Source: Cystobasidium ongulense
Lineage: Eukaryota > Basidiomycota > Cystobasidiomycetes > Cystobasidiales > Cystobasidiaceae
Assembly: GCA_022835595.1 (NCBI GenBank)
Contig: BQUP01000001.1
Coordinates: 1,798,001 to 1,862,000, forward strand
DNA: 64,000 bases
Direction of reading: 5' to 3'
This document shows, in pieces, positions 1 to 10,147 of the stretch. The translations under genes and the position numbers were made by a program. The notes beneath the pieces were generated by a model. The model was not told the origin of the DNA, ran no database searches, and saw nothing but the letters and a program-made list of their open reading frames with translations. Within the stretch, counting starts at the first letter, position 1; each line of letters begins with the position of its first letter.

Positions 1-608
1 GAAGCCGTCGATGCTCGAGCATGGTACGCAGCGAATGATGAGTATGTAGGAGACGAGCCAGGCGAGTAGGACGAAATGCCGGACTGGTGCCCTAGCGAAC
101 GACGGCGGGAGAGGTGGCTGTCGAAGCCTGGGCTCGTACCTAGAGGGGATGTACCTGGCACGTATATCGGTCTTTGAGTAGGGGAAAACGAGCTTGGCCA
201 GCGTTCTTCTAAAGGCAAATAGATGTGTGATCTTTCCCTGTGCGTCTCACTGTTGCTGGACGAGCTGCTAGAGGATCGCCCATGCCGCGACATATGCATT
301 GAAGATATTACAGATGACGGGCTCGCGGTATACGCTTCGTCAGACTTGCGCTTCGGATGTTTTGAGATGCGAAATATATCATTATCTGCACCTGCTCTGT
401 CGCTAGGCTGCCCATTCGTGCTGCTTGTCGTGTCTTGCAGCGATGATCCTGCAACAGCTTGCCGATTTTCAGGCTCTAAAAGGTTCGCCTTGAACACCAT
501 TGACAGTCCGGATATGCCATGGGGCAGGCCATTTGACTGATGAGGCGAGATAGGCTCGTCTTCTATATCCAGATCGCCAATGTCGATGTCTTCGTCGTCG
601 CTCTCCAT
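1..608 (-). CDS. Ser/Pro-rich protein of unknown function, 3' part outside window
   Basis: Reading leftwards from an ATG at 606-608, the frame stays open for at least 202 codons and runs off the window edge. An in-frame TAG at 639-641 lies just upstream with no ATG between, so this ATG is the likely start unless an upstream exon exists. The first 20 residues are very acidic (DDEDIDIGDLDIEDE). The rest is rich in Ser, Pro, Thr and Gly, with a poly-Ser run and an RRRS motif that would suit a basophilic kinase. No folded domain is visible. Codon use looks normal and no intron was needed. I do not recognise the family; such N-termini are common in fungal transcription or signalling regulators, which is only a guess. 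Confidence 0.6.
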   Translation of the reverse strand, partial: MESDDEDIDIGDLDIEDEPISPHQSNGLPHGISGLSMVFKANLLEPENRQAVAGSSLQDTTSSTNGQPSDRAGADNDIFRISKHPKRKSDEAYTASPSSVISSMHMSRHGRSSSSSSSNSETHRERSHIYLPLEERWPSSFSPTQRPIYVPGTSPLGTSPGFDSHLSRRRSLGHQSGISSYSPGSSPTYSSFAAYHARASTA

Positions 609-1333
609 GCTGGCTGACGAGACTTCCAAGAGTGCACTCTAGCCGCCTTGCTTATCGTGAGACCGTGGACTGTACGCCTGGAGGCTATCGTGACCTGCGC
701 CAATCTGTCTCCTCCCAAGCTTGTCTATATCAAATGCACTGGCAGCACCGGTCTAACTTGCGTCTATCTTACTTGGCTGGCCTGAAATGGCGAATAAAAT
801 TGGTGGACGAGTATTCAGCCTTCGTGACCGGTTTTTTTCAGGCGGCTGGCATGTCGAGCGCGCGCTTGCACCTGTAGAGACGAGTGGAGCTGGTCCTGCT
901 CTGCCTGGAAGGGCGTGTCTGAGTGGTTGCGATAGAGCAAAGCCTGAGAAATTGCAGTTCCGTCAGTAGGCGGGCGAAATGTTCGATTGGCTTTGTTAGT
1001 CTCTCCGCTTGTCAAAATGTTACCACCTCCCCGTCAGAGTAGTAAATACGCTGCAACACCACCAAGCTGTGTGCTAATACTCATAAGTAACAGCCTGACA
1101 TTTCAGTGCGCTATCGTTATTGTTCGCAGATTCCGATACAAGCACATGTACGTGCGGGGACTGGAGAATGTAGATGTACACGACGAGAATAATTTGAAAG
1201 CATGAATGATGTCAGAAGCCAGCTGAATAACAATTGCTCCAGGTACTAATTGGTGTCCATTTATGCAGATTTGATGCCAAGCTTCTTCAAGCTAATATAA
1301 TGGTCCCAACGAGTCAGTATCAGCCTTGGGACC
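609..1333. other. Intergenic region
   Basis: This stretch holds the upstream region of the left-edge gene and the 3' flank of the cytochrome b561 gene, both on the minus strand. Short open frames here are not coherent with either neighbour. I see no RNA gene or repeat. Confidence 0.5.
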
Positions 1334-2506
1334 CTACCTACTTGGATGTTTGGGAAGAACGTACCTCGCACCACTCCACAAACCAAGAGCGATCAGTGCT
1401 AAACCTGCTGTCATCAGGATTCGTTGCGCAACAGATGAATGTCCAACCATCCAGTCTGCCGATGTTGTAGCAAGGGAAGCTGTTAAAAGTGCAAGCGGGA
1501 GTATCAGGTACCCAGATGCTCCTGTTACGCATTAAATATCAGCACCACTGTAATCAGGCGCTGAACAAATCTTCTGCGAGTTAGCTTACTATGGTACTTC
1601 CACAATGATTTCGCCTTTCCTTCCCCGCCGAGCATTTTCATGCCAGGATCATAGGCTATGAGAACGCCAATCAAGGCTTGGAGAATGAGCAGTATTGAAG
1701 TGACGAGTCCAAATTTACCATGCCAGGACGTGAAATGAGGAGCTGTGGGGTAATCCTGTGAATCAGCTTGCAAGAACGTTCAAGACGATGTATGTTGTAC
1801 GGGCTAACCTGAATGCAGAGCCTTGTTGGCGATCATAATGATAATCCCCGCAGCCGCTGACGCCAGGAGATTAGTTGAATAACACTACGAAGTGATATAA
1901 TTGTAGCACATACCGATACCCAGGCCGGCCATCTGGAAGATCTGATGGAAAGCCAAACCACGTGCTTTATCTGACTTTGTGACCGTTGGCTGCAGGGTCA
2001 GGACGCCTTGTACGAAGAGTATGATGGCCAGACTTTGCATTGGAGGATGATATGAGAACAGCCCTGTCCGATGCAATGTCAGGTCGCTCGTCAGTTTTGA
2101 CAATGCAAATAGTACAAGCATGTTCCGAAAGCTGGTGGACTCATTACTCACCTGCTGGATTTTTGACAATGACTACTGCAACTGGAATGAGGAGCATCAA
2201 ACATCCGATCTGTGCTCGCACAGCGAGCGCGAGTACAATTATATGGAACAATCAGGTCGAATCAGCATGATCGGATACCACTCGAGATCGCTTGTTACAT
2301 ACCTGCGTAGCGAGAGCCCTCGGCCCTCCGAGCAAATTAGCAGCAAGCAAGGCTCTCTTTGTGGGCATACTATCTGGTTCTGTCCTAGTAGAAGCACTTT
2401 GCCCCGCTTGCGATCCCAGAAGTGGTGAGTATTCTTGATTGCTGTCCGGAACCCGCTCGGTATCGATTGTCGCGCTGTGTGGATTGCGGAAACTCGCTGG
2501 ACCCAT
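1334..2506 (-). CDS. Cytochrome b561 family transmembrane protein
   Basis: Predicted transmembrane electron carrier with two b hemes, as in eukaryotic CYB561 proteins that pass electrons from ascorbate across a membrane or reduce ferric iron. Six exons splice into about 270 residues ending at TAG 1334-1336. After a hydrophilic N-terminus of about 65 residues come five or six hydrophobic helices. The family histidines are visible in order: FSYHPPMQSL, GLAFHQIFQ, APHFTSWHGKFG and MVGHSSVAQ, and the YHRASGY turn follows the fifth exon junction. Introns fall at helix ends and all use GT...AG. The ATG at 2504-2506 is the first in the open frame; an in-frame stop lies further upstream. No DOMON or reductase domain is attached, so it resembles the stand-alone CYB561D class. 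Substrate is not deducible. Confidence 0.8.
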
Positions 2507-2856
2507 TATTTCGTTTGTTTCTTCGCAGGCTTCCCGTCTTCCTTTAGCAGAGCCAGAAGTGCAGACTCTTGTCAAGCGGTCACTGACTTCCAGCTTATCT
2601 GATTAGAGGAAGGCAAACATGCATTCGATCGCAACGTTGCGAAAGAGCATCTGATCCGAATCAACGATCTGAAAGGAACACTGTCGTGAGTTCGACGTAT
2701 AGCATACGAGGTGACCGAAACAGCTAGAATGATGACATTACGGCCGTACCATCAACAAGTCGTTACTGATCATATGTAATATCTACACGTGACGAGCGAA
2801 AGGTTCCGCTTGATTCTAAGAGCAGATCGAAAGGAATTAGAGAACAACTTGAACTG

Positions 2857-4209
2857 TCACGAGCTCGGCGGCTCCGGCGATGATGCTGGTTTCTCTATCG
2901 GAGGTATCGGTACCTCGTTCGCAATGGCGAGCATAGCTCGTAACCCCTCATTCTCCGTGCGCAATCTTTCAAGTTCGATATCCCTATCCAATGCAGTTGC
3001 AGATGTGTCTGATCCACGGTTGTGTACCAGACTGACGTATCCTCCTTCTCCTTCGTCGTGTTTGCCATCGTCGTGTTGATGATGTGGTCGATGCTGCGTC
3101 GGTTGAGATGGGGTAGACTGTCTCGTTTCATTCTGGCTAGAGGGCAACAATGCAGATGCCAGTGCTTGAATCTGAGAGTGTAAAGGCTCTTTCGAGGAAG
3201 ATACTTGCGAGGCAGCACCATCACCGCCATCATCTGATGCAATTGAGCAATTATCGATATCTTCACTACTTGAACTATCCGACGAAGATACATCATCTTC
3301 CCCTTGTATACTCCGCAACGCCTTACGTATGAGCGAGGATAGATGTGCAAGTGACCATTGTAATGCCAATGGATCTGAAACTTCCAGTACTGCTGGTCTT
3401 GTGCCTTGCACTTGTTGGTGTCCATTCACATTACTCGGCACCAGTGCATTCGAAAAAGTGGAAGTGGATGCGGTCGGTTCGGAGGAAGAGCCTCCACCGT
3501 ATTGCATGAGAAGGGTTTCGTAGTGCTTGGCTGACTCGAGCTCGAACTTCTGAGACGAGTACTGTAGATGGCACGCAAAAGCACGTGAGTGAGCATTGTT
3601 ATAGACCTCAAGGCAGCGTACATTAGCTGCGATAAGCAAGGGACCTACTGCAAAGTTCCTGAACTTGGCCATCACATTATCGAGTGTACCTTCGTAGTCT
3701 TTCAGTAGCATGCTGAGCTGTCTGTTCTCATATTGCAAGGCCTGGTTCTCGAGAACCAGCGTGGCATTGAAGCGTTCAAGTTCAGACTCGAATTGCTCTG
3801 CAGTCGGACACCGCACAACAAGCAATCAGTACTCTGTATGGATGTCAATCATGCGACACTGATTTTGAGAATTGCTCACCCTTGGTGATATCGGTGTTGA
3901 ACCTGCGAAGCGTGAAGCCTGTCCCCGTGTGAATAGCTTGTGTCTGATAGCATGGGCAAGACCGAGTCAATCATAGCGCATGCACGCAGCGCAGATCAAG
4001 CACGAATACCTTTAGCTGTTCGCACTGCCTCTTGAGGTTCTCGCAATGCTCCTTGTTGGCTGATAGCTGTGCGGACAGCTCCGTGAGCAGCTGCCATAGC
4101 CTGGTATTCGGAAGAATGACAGTCCAACCAGGTCAGCCAATGCTGCTAGTAACGCGACATGGTGAGCAGCATGCGCGCACCGTGATGTATCGTCGTCCAC
4201 TACAGTCAT
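2857..4209 (-). CDS. SIKE/FGFR1OP2 family coiled-coil protein (STRIPAK subunit)
   Basis: Four exons give about 375 residues. Exon 1 starts at ATG 4207-4209 and joins in phase to [20 protein letters not shown], then [20 protein letters not shown], then the long last exon. The core [20 protein letters not shown] followed by AKFR matches the signature of the SIKE/FGFR1OP2 family, whose fungal members (S. pombe Csc3, Sordaria SCI1) are subunits of the striatin-interacting phosphatase and kinase complex that controls cell fusion, septation and development. The N-terminal third is coiled coil. The C-terminal half is low-complexity with acidic Ser/Asp runs and ends in a second coiled stretch and a Pro-rich tail, longer than the roughly 210-residue human proteins. 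The frame extends from 3825 leftwards without a break to TGA at 2857. Confidence 0.8.
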
Positions 4210-4401
4210 GTCTGAAGGTGTGATGAGTCAACCACAGACGAGGCGAGGTGAGCAGCCAACAGCTACAGTAGCTGCCTGATCGAGGCGGCAGCAACATGCA
4301 AGCAGGCTGGAAAGGTGTATGGAACGGGGCATTGCATCATGGCTATCTCAACAACATCATTGCATTGGACTACAGACTGATTGCAGACCTCGAGGACGCT
4401 T

Positions 4402-5200
4402 TCAACCTCGCAATTGCGCCCTTCGTTGCGCTTGCTTCGCTTTCAGCTCCGGATCTTGGAAAGCTTTACTACAGCGACTGTGAAGTAGATCGCTTAGATG
4501 AGTATCGTCCAGACGCTCTACGCGTGTTCGTAGTGACGGCCAACTCACGTGCATACGTAGAAAAGGGTCATCTTGCTCTCGGCTCGTTTTGTCTGCTGAT
4601 CTTGGTAGAAGACGGCTCTGCAATCAGAACGGCAGATGCGTAAGCAGCTATATCAAGATATACCAAGTGTTGCGCTTTCCACATACTCTTCATTCCCGCA
4701 GCGTGGACATGTCATCGCTGCTCGTGGCTGACGAAGCCGAAGGGACATGATACTCAGCTTTGTAGCTAGACGATTGACAGTTATGCTACCGTACCAAAGT
4801 AGGATCCGTTGCGATATCCTGAGTGACACCAGCGGTTTCTCTGTATCAGTGAAGCATCTTCCGTCAGTCTGGTACTGTCTTGGTCCTCTTGCGCAGGCCT
4901 TCAGACCCACCTCAATTCTGTAATGAGCTCGTTGCGGTACACGCAGATATTGTTGGTCTCCTCGAACCCTGTCGCGCAAGTGGAATAGGTTGAGTGGATG
5001 CTCGCAGCATACTCATCTCAAGTTGTTGTCCTCACAGTCGCAATTCCTGCATGCATAGAGGAGGACCTTGTGGATCTTGTCGGCTTTAGGATATACTGGA
5101 CGATGGCGATGGATTGTTCAGCGTGTGCATGCCGCAAGCTGCGCAGCCAGAAAGCCTTACGGAGGTTGTTGCATTCACCGCAGAAGCGCAACGAGGCCAT
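4402..5200 (-). CDS. RPB9: RNA polymerase II subunit RPB9
   Basis: Small zinc-binding subunit of RNA polymerase II, acting at the jaw of the enzyme in start-site choice, fidelity and TFIIS-linked RNA cleavage. Six or more small exons splice into about 130 residues. Zinc ribbon 1 is FCGECNNL...ACRNCD, followed by NELITELRETAGVTQDIATD and PTLPRAAMTCPRCGNEEAVF, then the second ribbon closed by VCTRC. The phrase ETAGVTQDI-TDPTLPR is the family hallmark. The C-terminus (SKAFQDPELKAKQAQRRAQ) is longer and more basic than the usual SHIFTS-like ending. Start ATG 5198-5200 begins MASLRFCGEC, the normal position. It is divergent from the glycosidase gene, with 305 bases between starts. Confidence 0.92.
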
Positions 5201-5505
5201 CTTGTCTATTCACTGGATCGGAGAGGGTTGGAGTGTGTCAAAGCTGTCCAAGGCTGAAAAGGCGAGAGAGAGAGAAGTTGATCATCAGCGGCGACGACGA
5301 GCACTTCAGCCAACGCACGCCTCTTCGTTGCAACCCGGACGACACTCACTTCAATTAGCCCTGACTCTCTTTGCACACCGACTAGCAGCAGTCTAGCATA
5401 GTACCGTGCAGCTCAACAGTCGCAGTTTACTTCACCTTCGTTACTGCTGTGGAGCACCGATCATCGTCTGCAAGGAACGGCAAGCCTGCAGCTTCGAGAG
5501 AAGCA
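5201..5505. promoter_or_regulatory. Divergent promoter between RPB9 and the GH26-like gene
   Basis: 305 bases separate the two start codons, so both promoters must lie here. A GA-dinucleotide tract sits near 5266-5276. No clear TATA box was identified. Confidence 0.45.
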
Positions 5506-7379
5506 ATGAACACAAAGACTGTATTCCTGTTGGCTGCAGTCTCGGCTCTGGCTTCCCACGCTCATGCCGCTTCTGTCCTCCGGCGACAAGCGAACGAGAC
5601 GACCACTTTGAACGAGACTGCCATCATTCCCAATGTCCTTCGCAGGAACTGGTGAGCAGCTCTTTCCCTTTAGATCAAGCATACATATGCTGAACCTGCA
5701 TGTATTAGCGCCTACTTTGGATGGTACTTGGATGATGGAAACACCAAGTATGCGTATTCCTAGCACTTCTCAAAAGACTCTAATGGACAGAGAGGGCTGA
5801 CGCTCTTCCCTTCCCCTTCCAGATACGGCTCTCAAGGCGAAGCTCAAAGTCTCGCTGAGATCAACGCCGCTGTCGGCACTCCTGCGTATTCATGGGGTGC
5901 ATATGACCATATAGAAGCAGATGACTATATTCCCGGGTGAGTGTCCTTCCATGTCCTTCCCAAACCGGTGAATGCGAGCACGTGCGTAGTGGCGAAACGG
6001 TGCACACCTAGCTAGTCTCTGGCTCAAATGGCGTTGAGCTTTTGAGATGGACTCTGGTAGAGCCCAAGCACTGGCGAACGGTTCCTCTGCTGACCCTGTC
6101 CCGCCTTTTTAGCGTACCCTCGACATACTACAACGGGAGCGAAATCCTGCCCTACTTGCAGCCAGCAATTGATGCCAAAGACACAATATTCGTTGCATCC
6201 ATCGCGGTGGGTCTACAACATCGGACCAACACATGAACTGTCGTTGATCGATCTTGCAACTCTACCAGCCCATTCATGGATACGATGGCTTCCAGGCAAA
6301 TGATACAGCTCAACTGGACGCTATGATTGGAGTTATCAAACAGTTTGTAGATGGCGGAGTGACGGTCTGGCTGCGCTTCGCACACGAGTACAACTGTACG
6401 CTCGTGTTTGATCGTCTAATCTCGGCCTTGCCTGACCTTATTTTGACCTACAGGGTATTATCGCCGTGGCTCAGATGATAACGATCCTACACGCAGGAGA
6501 TCCTACTATGATCCAAGTCCAGCAAACTTCATCTCAGCATGGCAGCTAGTATACACTCGATTCAAGCAAGAGCTTCCGACTGTTCAACATATGCTATGTG
6601 CCAACGTCGGTGGAATGGATGAAATTCGGCAATTCTGGCCAGGCGAAGATTATGTTGTGCGCCCCTCCCCGAGCAGAATTTGAGCTTTCACCAGTGTCAT
6701 TTGTTGATATGTTAATTATACGCAGGACATCATGGCTTTGGACTACTATACCGAATTGGGTGCACCACGCAGTCAGTACCTTTACCCGGATGGGCTAATC
6801 AAGCAGACACACGACACATTCGCCTTACCATACGGCAAGCCCTTTTGGATGGTCAGTGAAAGCTCCCAATGTTTATATTAGGCGCTAGTCTCGTTCAAAG
6901 CTAACGGGAGACGCGCTCGTCGCTTTTATATATGATCAACAGGGTGAGACAGGCACAAGAACTAACAGTACAGTCAACAACATACAATGGATCGATACAA
7001 TGACTAGCGAAAGTATTTGCGCATCTATGCCTAACTACGAGGGAGGTATGTAGTTAATCAACACACCGCACTTCTAGCTGTCACCTGATCTGAAGCTTTT
7101 ATATACGCAGTCATGTACTTCAACTACAAGAAAAACTATATTGATCACTATGTGGGACCTTGACAACCTCTATGAATTGTTGCGTACATATGCTGATTGT
7201 TCATTTTCATGCTGCTTTAGATCGCCGTCCCAGAGGGATCAAATGTGACTACATCCTTTGCGGAACTCTTCAATTCGACACCTGGAACTCCCGCTTCTTT
7301 ACAAGCTACGACTGGCGAGGCGGCGCAAAGCGGACTGGCTTTCCATCTCGAACATATGCGACAACGCTTGACAAACTGA
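5506..7379 (+). CDS. Secreted GH26-like glycoside hydrolase
   Basis: Predicted secreted polysaccharide-degrading enzyme of the GH26 (beta-mannanase/xylanase) TIM-barrel type. Nine or more exons give roughly 400 residues. The first 20 or so residues form a signal peptide (MNTKTVFLLAAVSALASHAH A), followed by a possible KEX2-like LRR site and N-glycosylation sites (NET, NET). Barrel landmarks are FGWYLDDG, VWLRFAHEYNWYY with the presumed acid/base Glu, FWPGEDYV/DIMALDYY, and KPFWMGETGT with the presumed nucleophile Glu. The C-terminus reads IAVPEGSNVTTSFAELFNST and ends at TGA 7377-7379 after the last intron. An alternative end at a TGA near 7162 would apply if that intron is retained. Family assignment rests on these motifs only; the substrate is unknown. 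Confidence 0.72.
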
Positions 7380-7787
7380 TTGAAAAAGGCAAATCAAGAA
7401 AAAGAAAAGTTGGCAGTTTGACGGTCATTATCAATCATGGACAATCGTTGTTATTTCTTCTGAAGTTAAACACATGGTATTCGGCCGGAATGGTTTATCG
7501 AGTTAGTAGTAGTGCTGGTAGTACTTGGCTAAGCTGTATTACAGTGAGTCTTTCGATGATATAACAGTGATGGAGTTATGTAATAAACACTGCTTGAGGA
7601 AACATACAGCTACTCGCTACATGAGAGTTTGCCTCCTTTTCTGAATTATCAGTCTGATGAAAGTTTATGATTGCTGTACAAGTGGGAAATTACTGTGCCT
7701 TTATGAAGAAGAACGGCAACTGGGTATAATGTGACACGTGTCTAGAACTTGGGAGTTTTGGAACTTTGATGGTGCCAAGCTTCCTTA
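7380..7787. other. Convergent 3' intergenic region
   Basis: About 400 bases between the ends of two convergent genes. AT-rich, with no open frame of note and no recognisable RNA gene; it should hold both 3' UTRs. Confidence 0.5.
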
Positions 7788-9663
7788 CTAATTGCGTCCT
7801 CTGAATGACAAGGACATTGAGATTCCAAAGCTTCTCTTCTTGGTAAGTGTATGGGCGGCTGAAGCGGCTGAAGATTCTGATACATTCTTATCTTGAACTT
7901 TCACCTTATTCTCCTTCTCTTCTGTGGCGAACTCCTTCAAATCCTCATGATCTCCAATCGTATTCTTCAAGGAAGCTATATTAACAATATCCTCGTCTGC
8001 TCGAGTGGATACTTTGTCGATTCCTGTATTCTTGAGAAAGGCATTACTGAAGATAGGACCTAAAGAATTTGAAGTGAAAGCCAAGCTAGAAACGATAGAC
8101 GAGCTTCTTCTTGCTCTCTTGTATCTGCCTGGTACAGCTCCAGGACCTGGTATTGGCATGCTACTGCGAGAACTGACAGAAGTGAATGATAGAGCACTAG
8201 TTGATAAAGATCTAGCAGAACGCGGAGCTGGATTTCTGCTTTGATTCTGATGATCAGAGGAAGAGGCATTGAAAAGCGATGAAGCTGATGCCTTTCTTTT
8301 ATGCGATTTGGGCGCTAACGGGGAAGAAGAAAATGTCTTGACTTGTGTTACTTCTGGCTTTGCGAAAGATACGGAACGACGGGCTACAGGGCGAGAAGTG
8401 GGAGAGAATATGCTATATTTGGACGACTGTTCAAAGCATTTCAGTATTAGAACCTCGAGGCTGACTCAAAGGTCGAGACTTACAGATCTATCCTCATTCA
8501 TAGCTATTTCAGCTACGTTTGCCTCTGCATCTTTGTATCCATTGACTTTCATTCCGAACTCGTCGATTTCACTCTCAATTGGAAGACCTTCATTGACAAT
8601 TGTGCCAGCTTCTTTGTACAAGCCCATCAATCTAGATCTTCTCTGAAGAGTAGCAATGGCACAACTCTCTTGAACACTTATACGTTTGCCTTGAGTTAGG
8701 ATGATGATATCCTCTTGATCGTCTTCGTCCCCCTCTTCACTATCTTCTGCACCTTCTTCGCTGTCTGTTTCTCTGCCTGGACCATCTTCCTTGGCAGGTT
8801 TGGCATCTTTGTTGATGGCGTGATCAGGAGAAGAGGCAGTCATAAGAACATCTGTCGCTTCTTGCTCGTATTCTTCTCTTCTCTGTGCTTCCTCTGCGCG
8901 GTATTGTATCCAAAGATGAAGAGGCGTATTATCGTCCGCTTCTTCTTTTGTGTCCATGTCTTGGTCGTATGGAGGTGTAAGCGGCGGGATGCCGTGTGAG
9001 TGTAGCTTCATCTGTATCGTAGCAGGATCAAGGTGGGTCATTATGGGCTTCGGAGCGAGTGGTCTTGCGGGTGTGTTGAAAGGTGTGGTGTTGGTGCCTG
9101 AAGGTAGAGCGAGGAAGGTGAAGCCTAATCCGAGGCCGAGGCTTGAAATGGGAAGTTCAGAAGTAGGAGTAGTCTGACCGAGGACGCTACTTCTACCCGG
9201 CATGCCTCCCAGTGCAACTTGTTGTTGCTGTTGGAGATTGAGCTGTTCCATCCTATCCAAGATGGCAGGAGAAGTAGCGCAGCTTGAGGTCGATGAAGAA
9301 GCATGCTCGCATGTCTGAGACATGATTGGCGTGACGGCACTTGCAGTGGACCATTCAAAGCCTGAGAACAGGCTCGACTTGCACGATAGAACGGGAGAAG
9401 TGACCCGGCTCTTTGCTTCTGCAATGGGTGAGAGAGTGAGACACTGCGACTGGGCGTAGGCGGGACATATGGGTGGCTTGTAGGGCATCTTTATATTTGG
9501 CGTGTGCCTTGTTCTTGGACCTGCACTTGTCTTCTATGTTGAAGTTTATGGTATATATACCAAGGTCGGGTATGGGGGGAAGTCCGCTCAGCTCGAGGTC
9601 AAGGAAAGAACGAGCTGGATCAGTTTCAAGAAGCTCCTTCACAAGGTCGAACGACAGAAGCAT
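7788..9663 (-). CDS. Unrecognised protein with acidic middle and basic Ser-rich C-terminus
   Basis: Three exons splice in phase. Exon 1 (ATG 9661-9663, MLLSFDLVKELLETDPARSF) ends at PPIPDL; an intron of roughly 110 bases leads to EAKSRVTSPVL; a third exon follows an intron near 8430-8490 and continues as SSKYSIFSPTSRPVARRSVS. The total is about 540 residues. Visible parts: a short N-terminal helix, a Gln run (NLQQQQQVAL), a predicted helix LHLWIQYRAEEAQRREEYEQ, a strongly acidic patch of Glu/Asp, and a C-terminal third rich in Ser, Arg and Lys with several KRAR/KRK clusters that could be nuclear signals. I do not recognise a domain. An in-frame stop lies upstream of the ATG, which supports this start unless there is another upstream exon. 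Confidence 0.6.
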
Positions 9664-10147
9664 GTCTCCTTCTTGCAAAAGTCTTGGATGTGCGGCTCGT
9701 CATTTCAATCTGGGCCGGCGGCATCATGGCTTGAGCGAGCGTGGTGCCTGCAGCACGACCGAGGAACGGCAGCGAGGACATGCTGCACGAGCAGAGCAAT
9801 GCAAAGCATCTTGGTTCATCGCATGTATGCCATGGAAGGAATCAATCCACGCGCTTGCATCGATACACGCGTCACCTGTGTTTGGGCCATTTCAGTTGTC
9901 AGACGAACAAGCTGTGGTCGACTTCTTCTTCGTCGATGCGATGCGATGAAGCTGCTCTTTCTTGCCTCTCGCCTCACGAACACGACCACCACGACAGCAC
10001 GAGTGCACACCGCCGTCGAGTGCAGCAGCGTAGACCGAGGCCTGCTGTCAAGTGCGCCCATCCCGTGCGTGGCTGGAGAGACGCGAACATCGGAGACACG
10101 GCAGTCGCAGCAGCCAGCAGCAGCTGTACAGACGAACACATCCACCC
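9664..10147. promoter_or_regulatory. Divergent promoter region upstream of PIN4
   Basis: 484 bases between the starts of the unrecognised minus-strand gene and PIN4. Long open frames cross it in several phases but none fits either gene; the stretch is GC-richer than the flanks, which explains the spurious frames. Confidence 0.45.
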
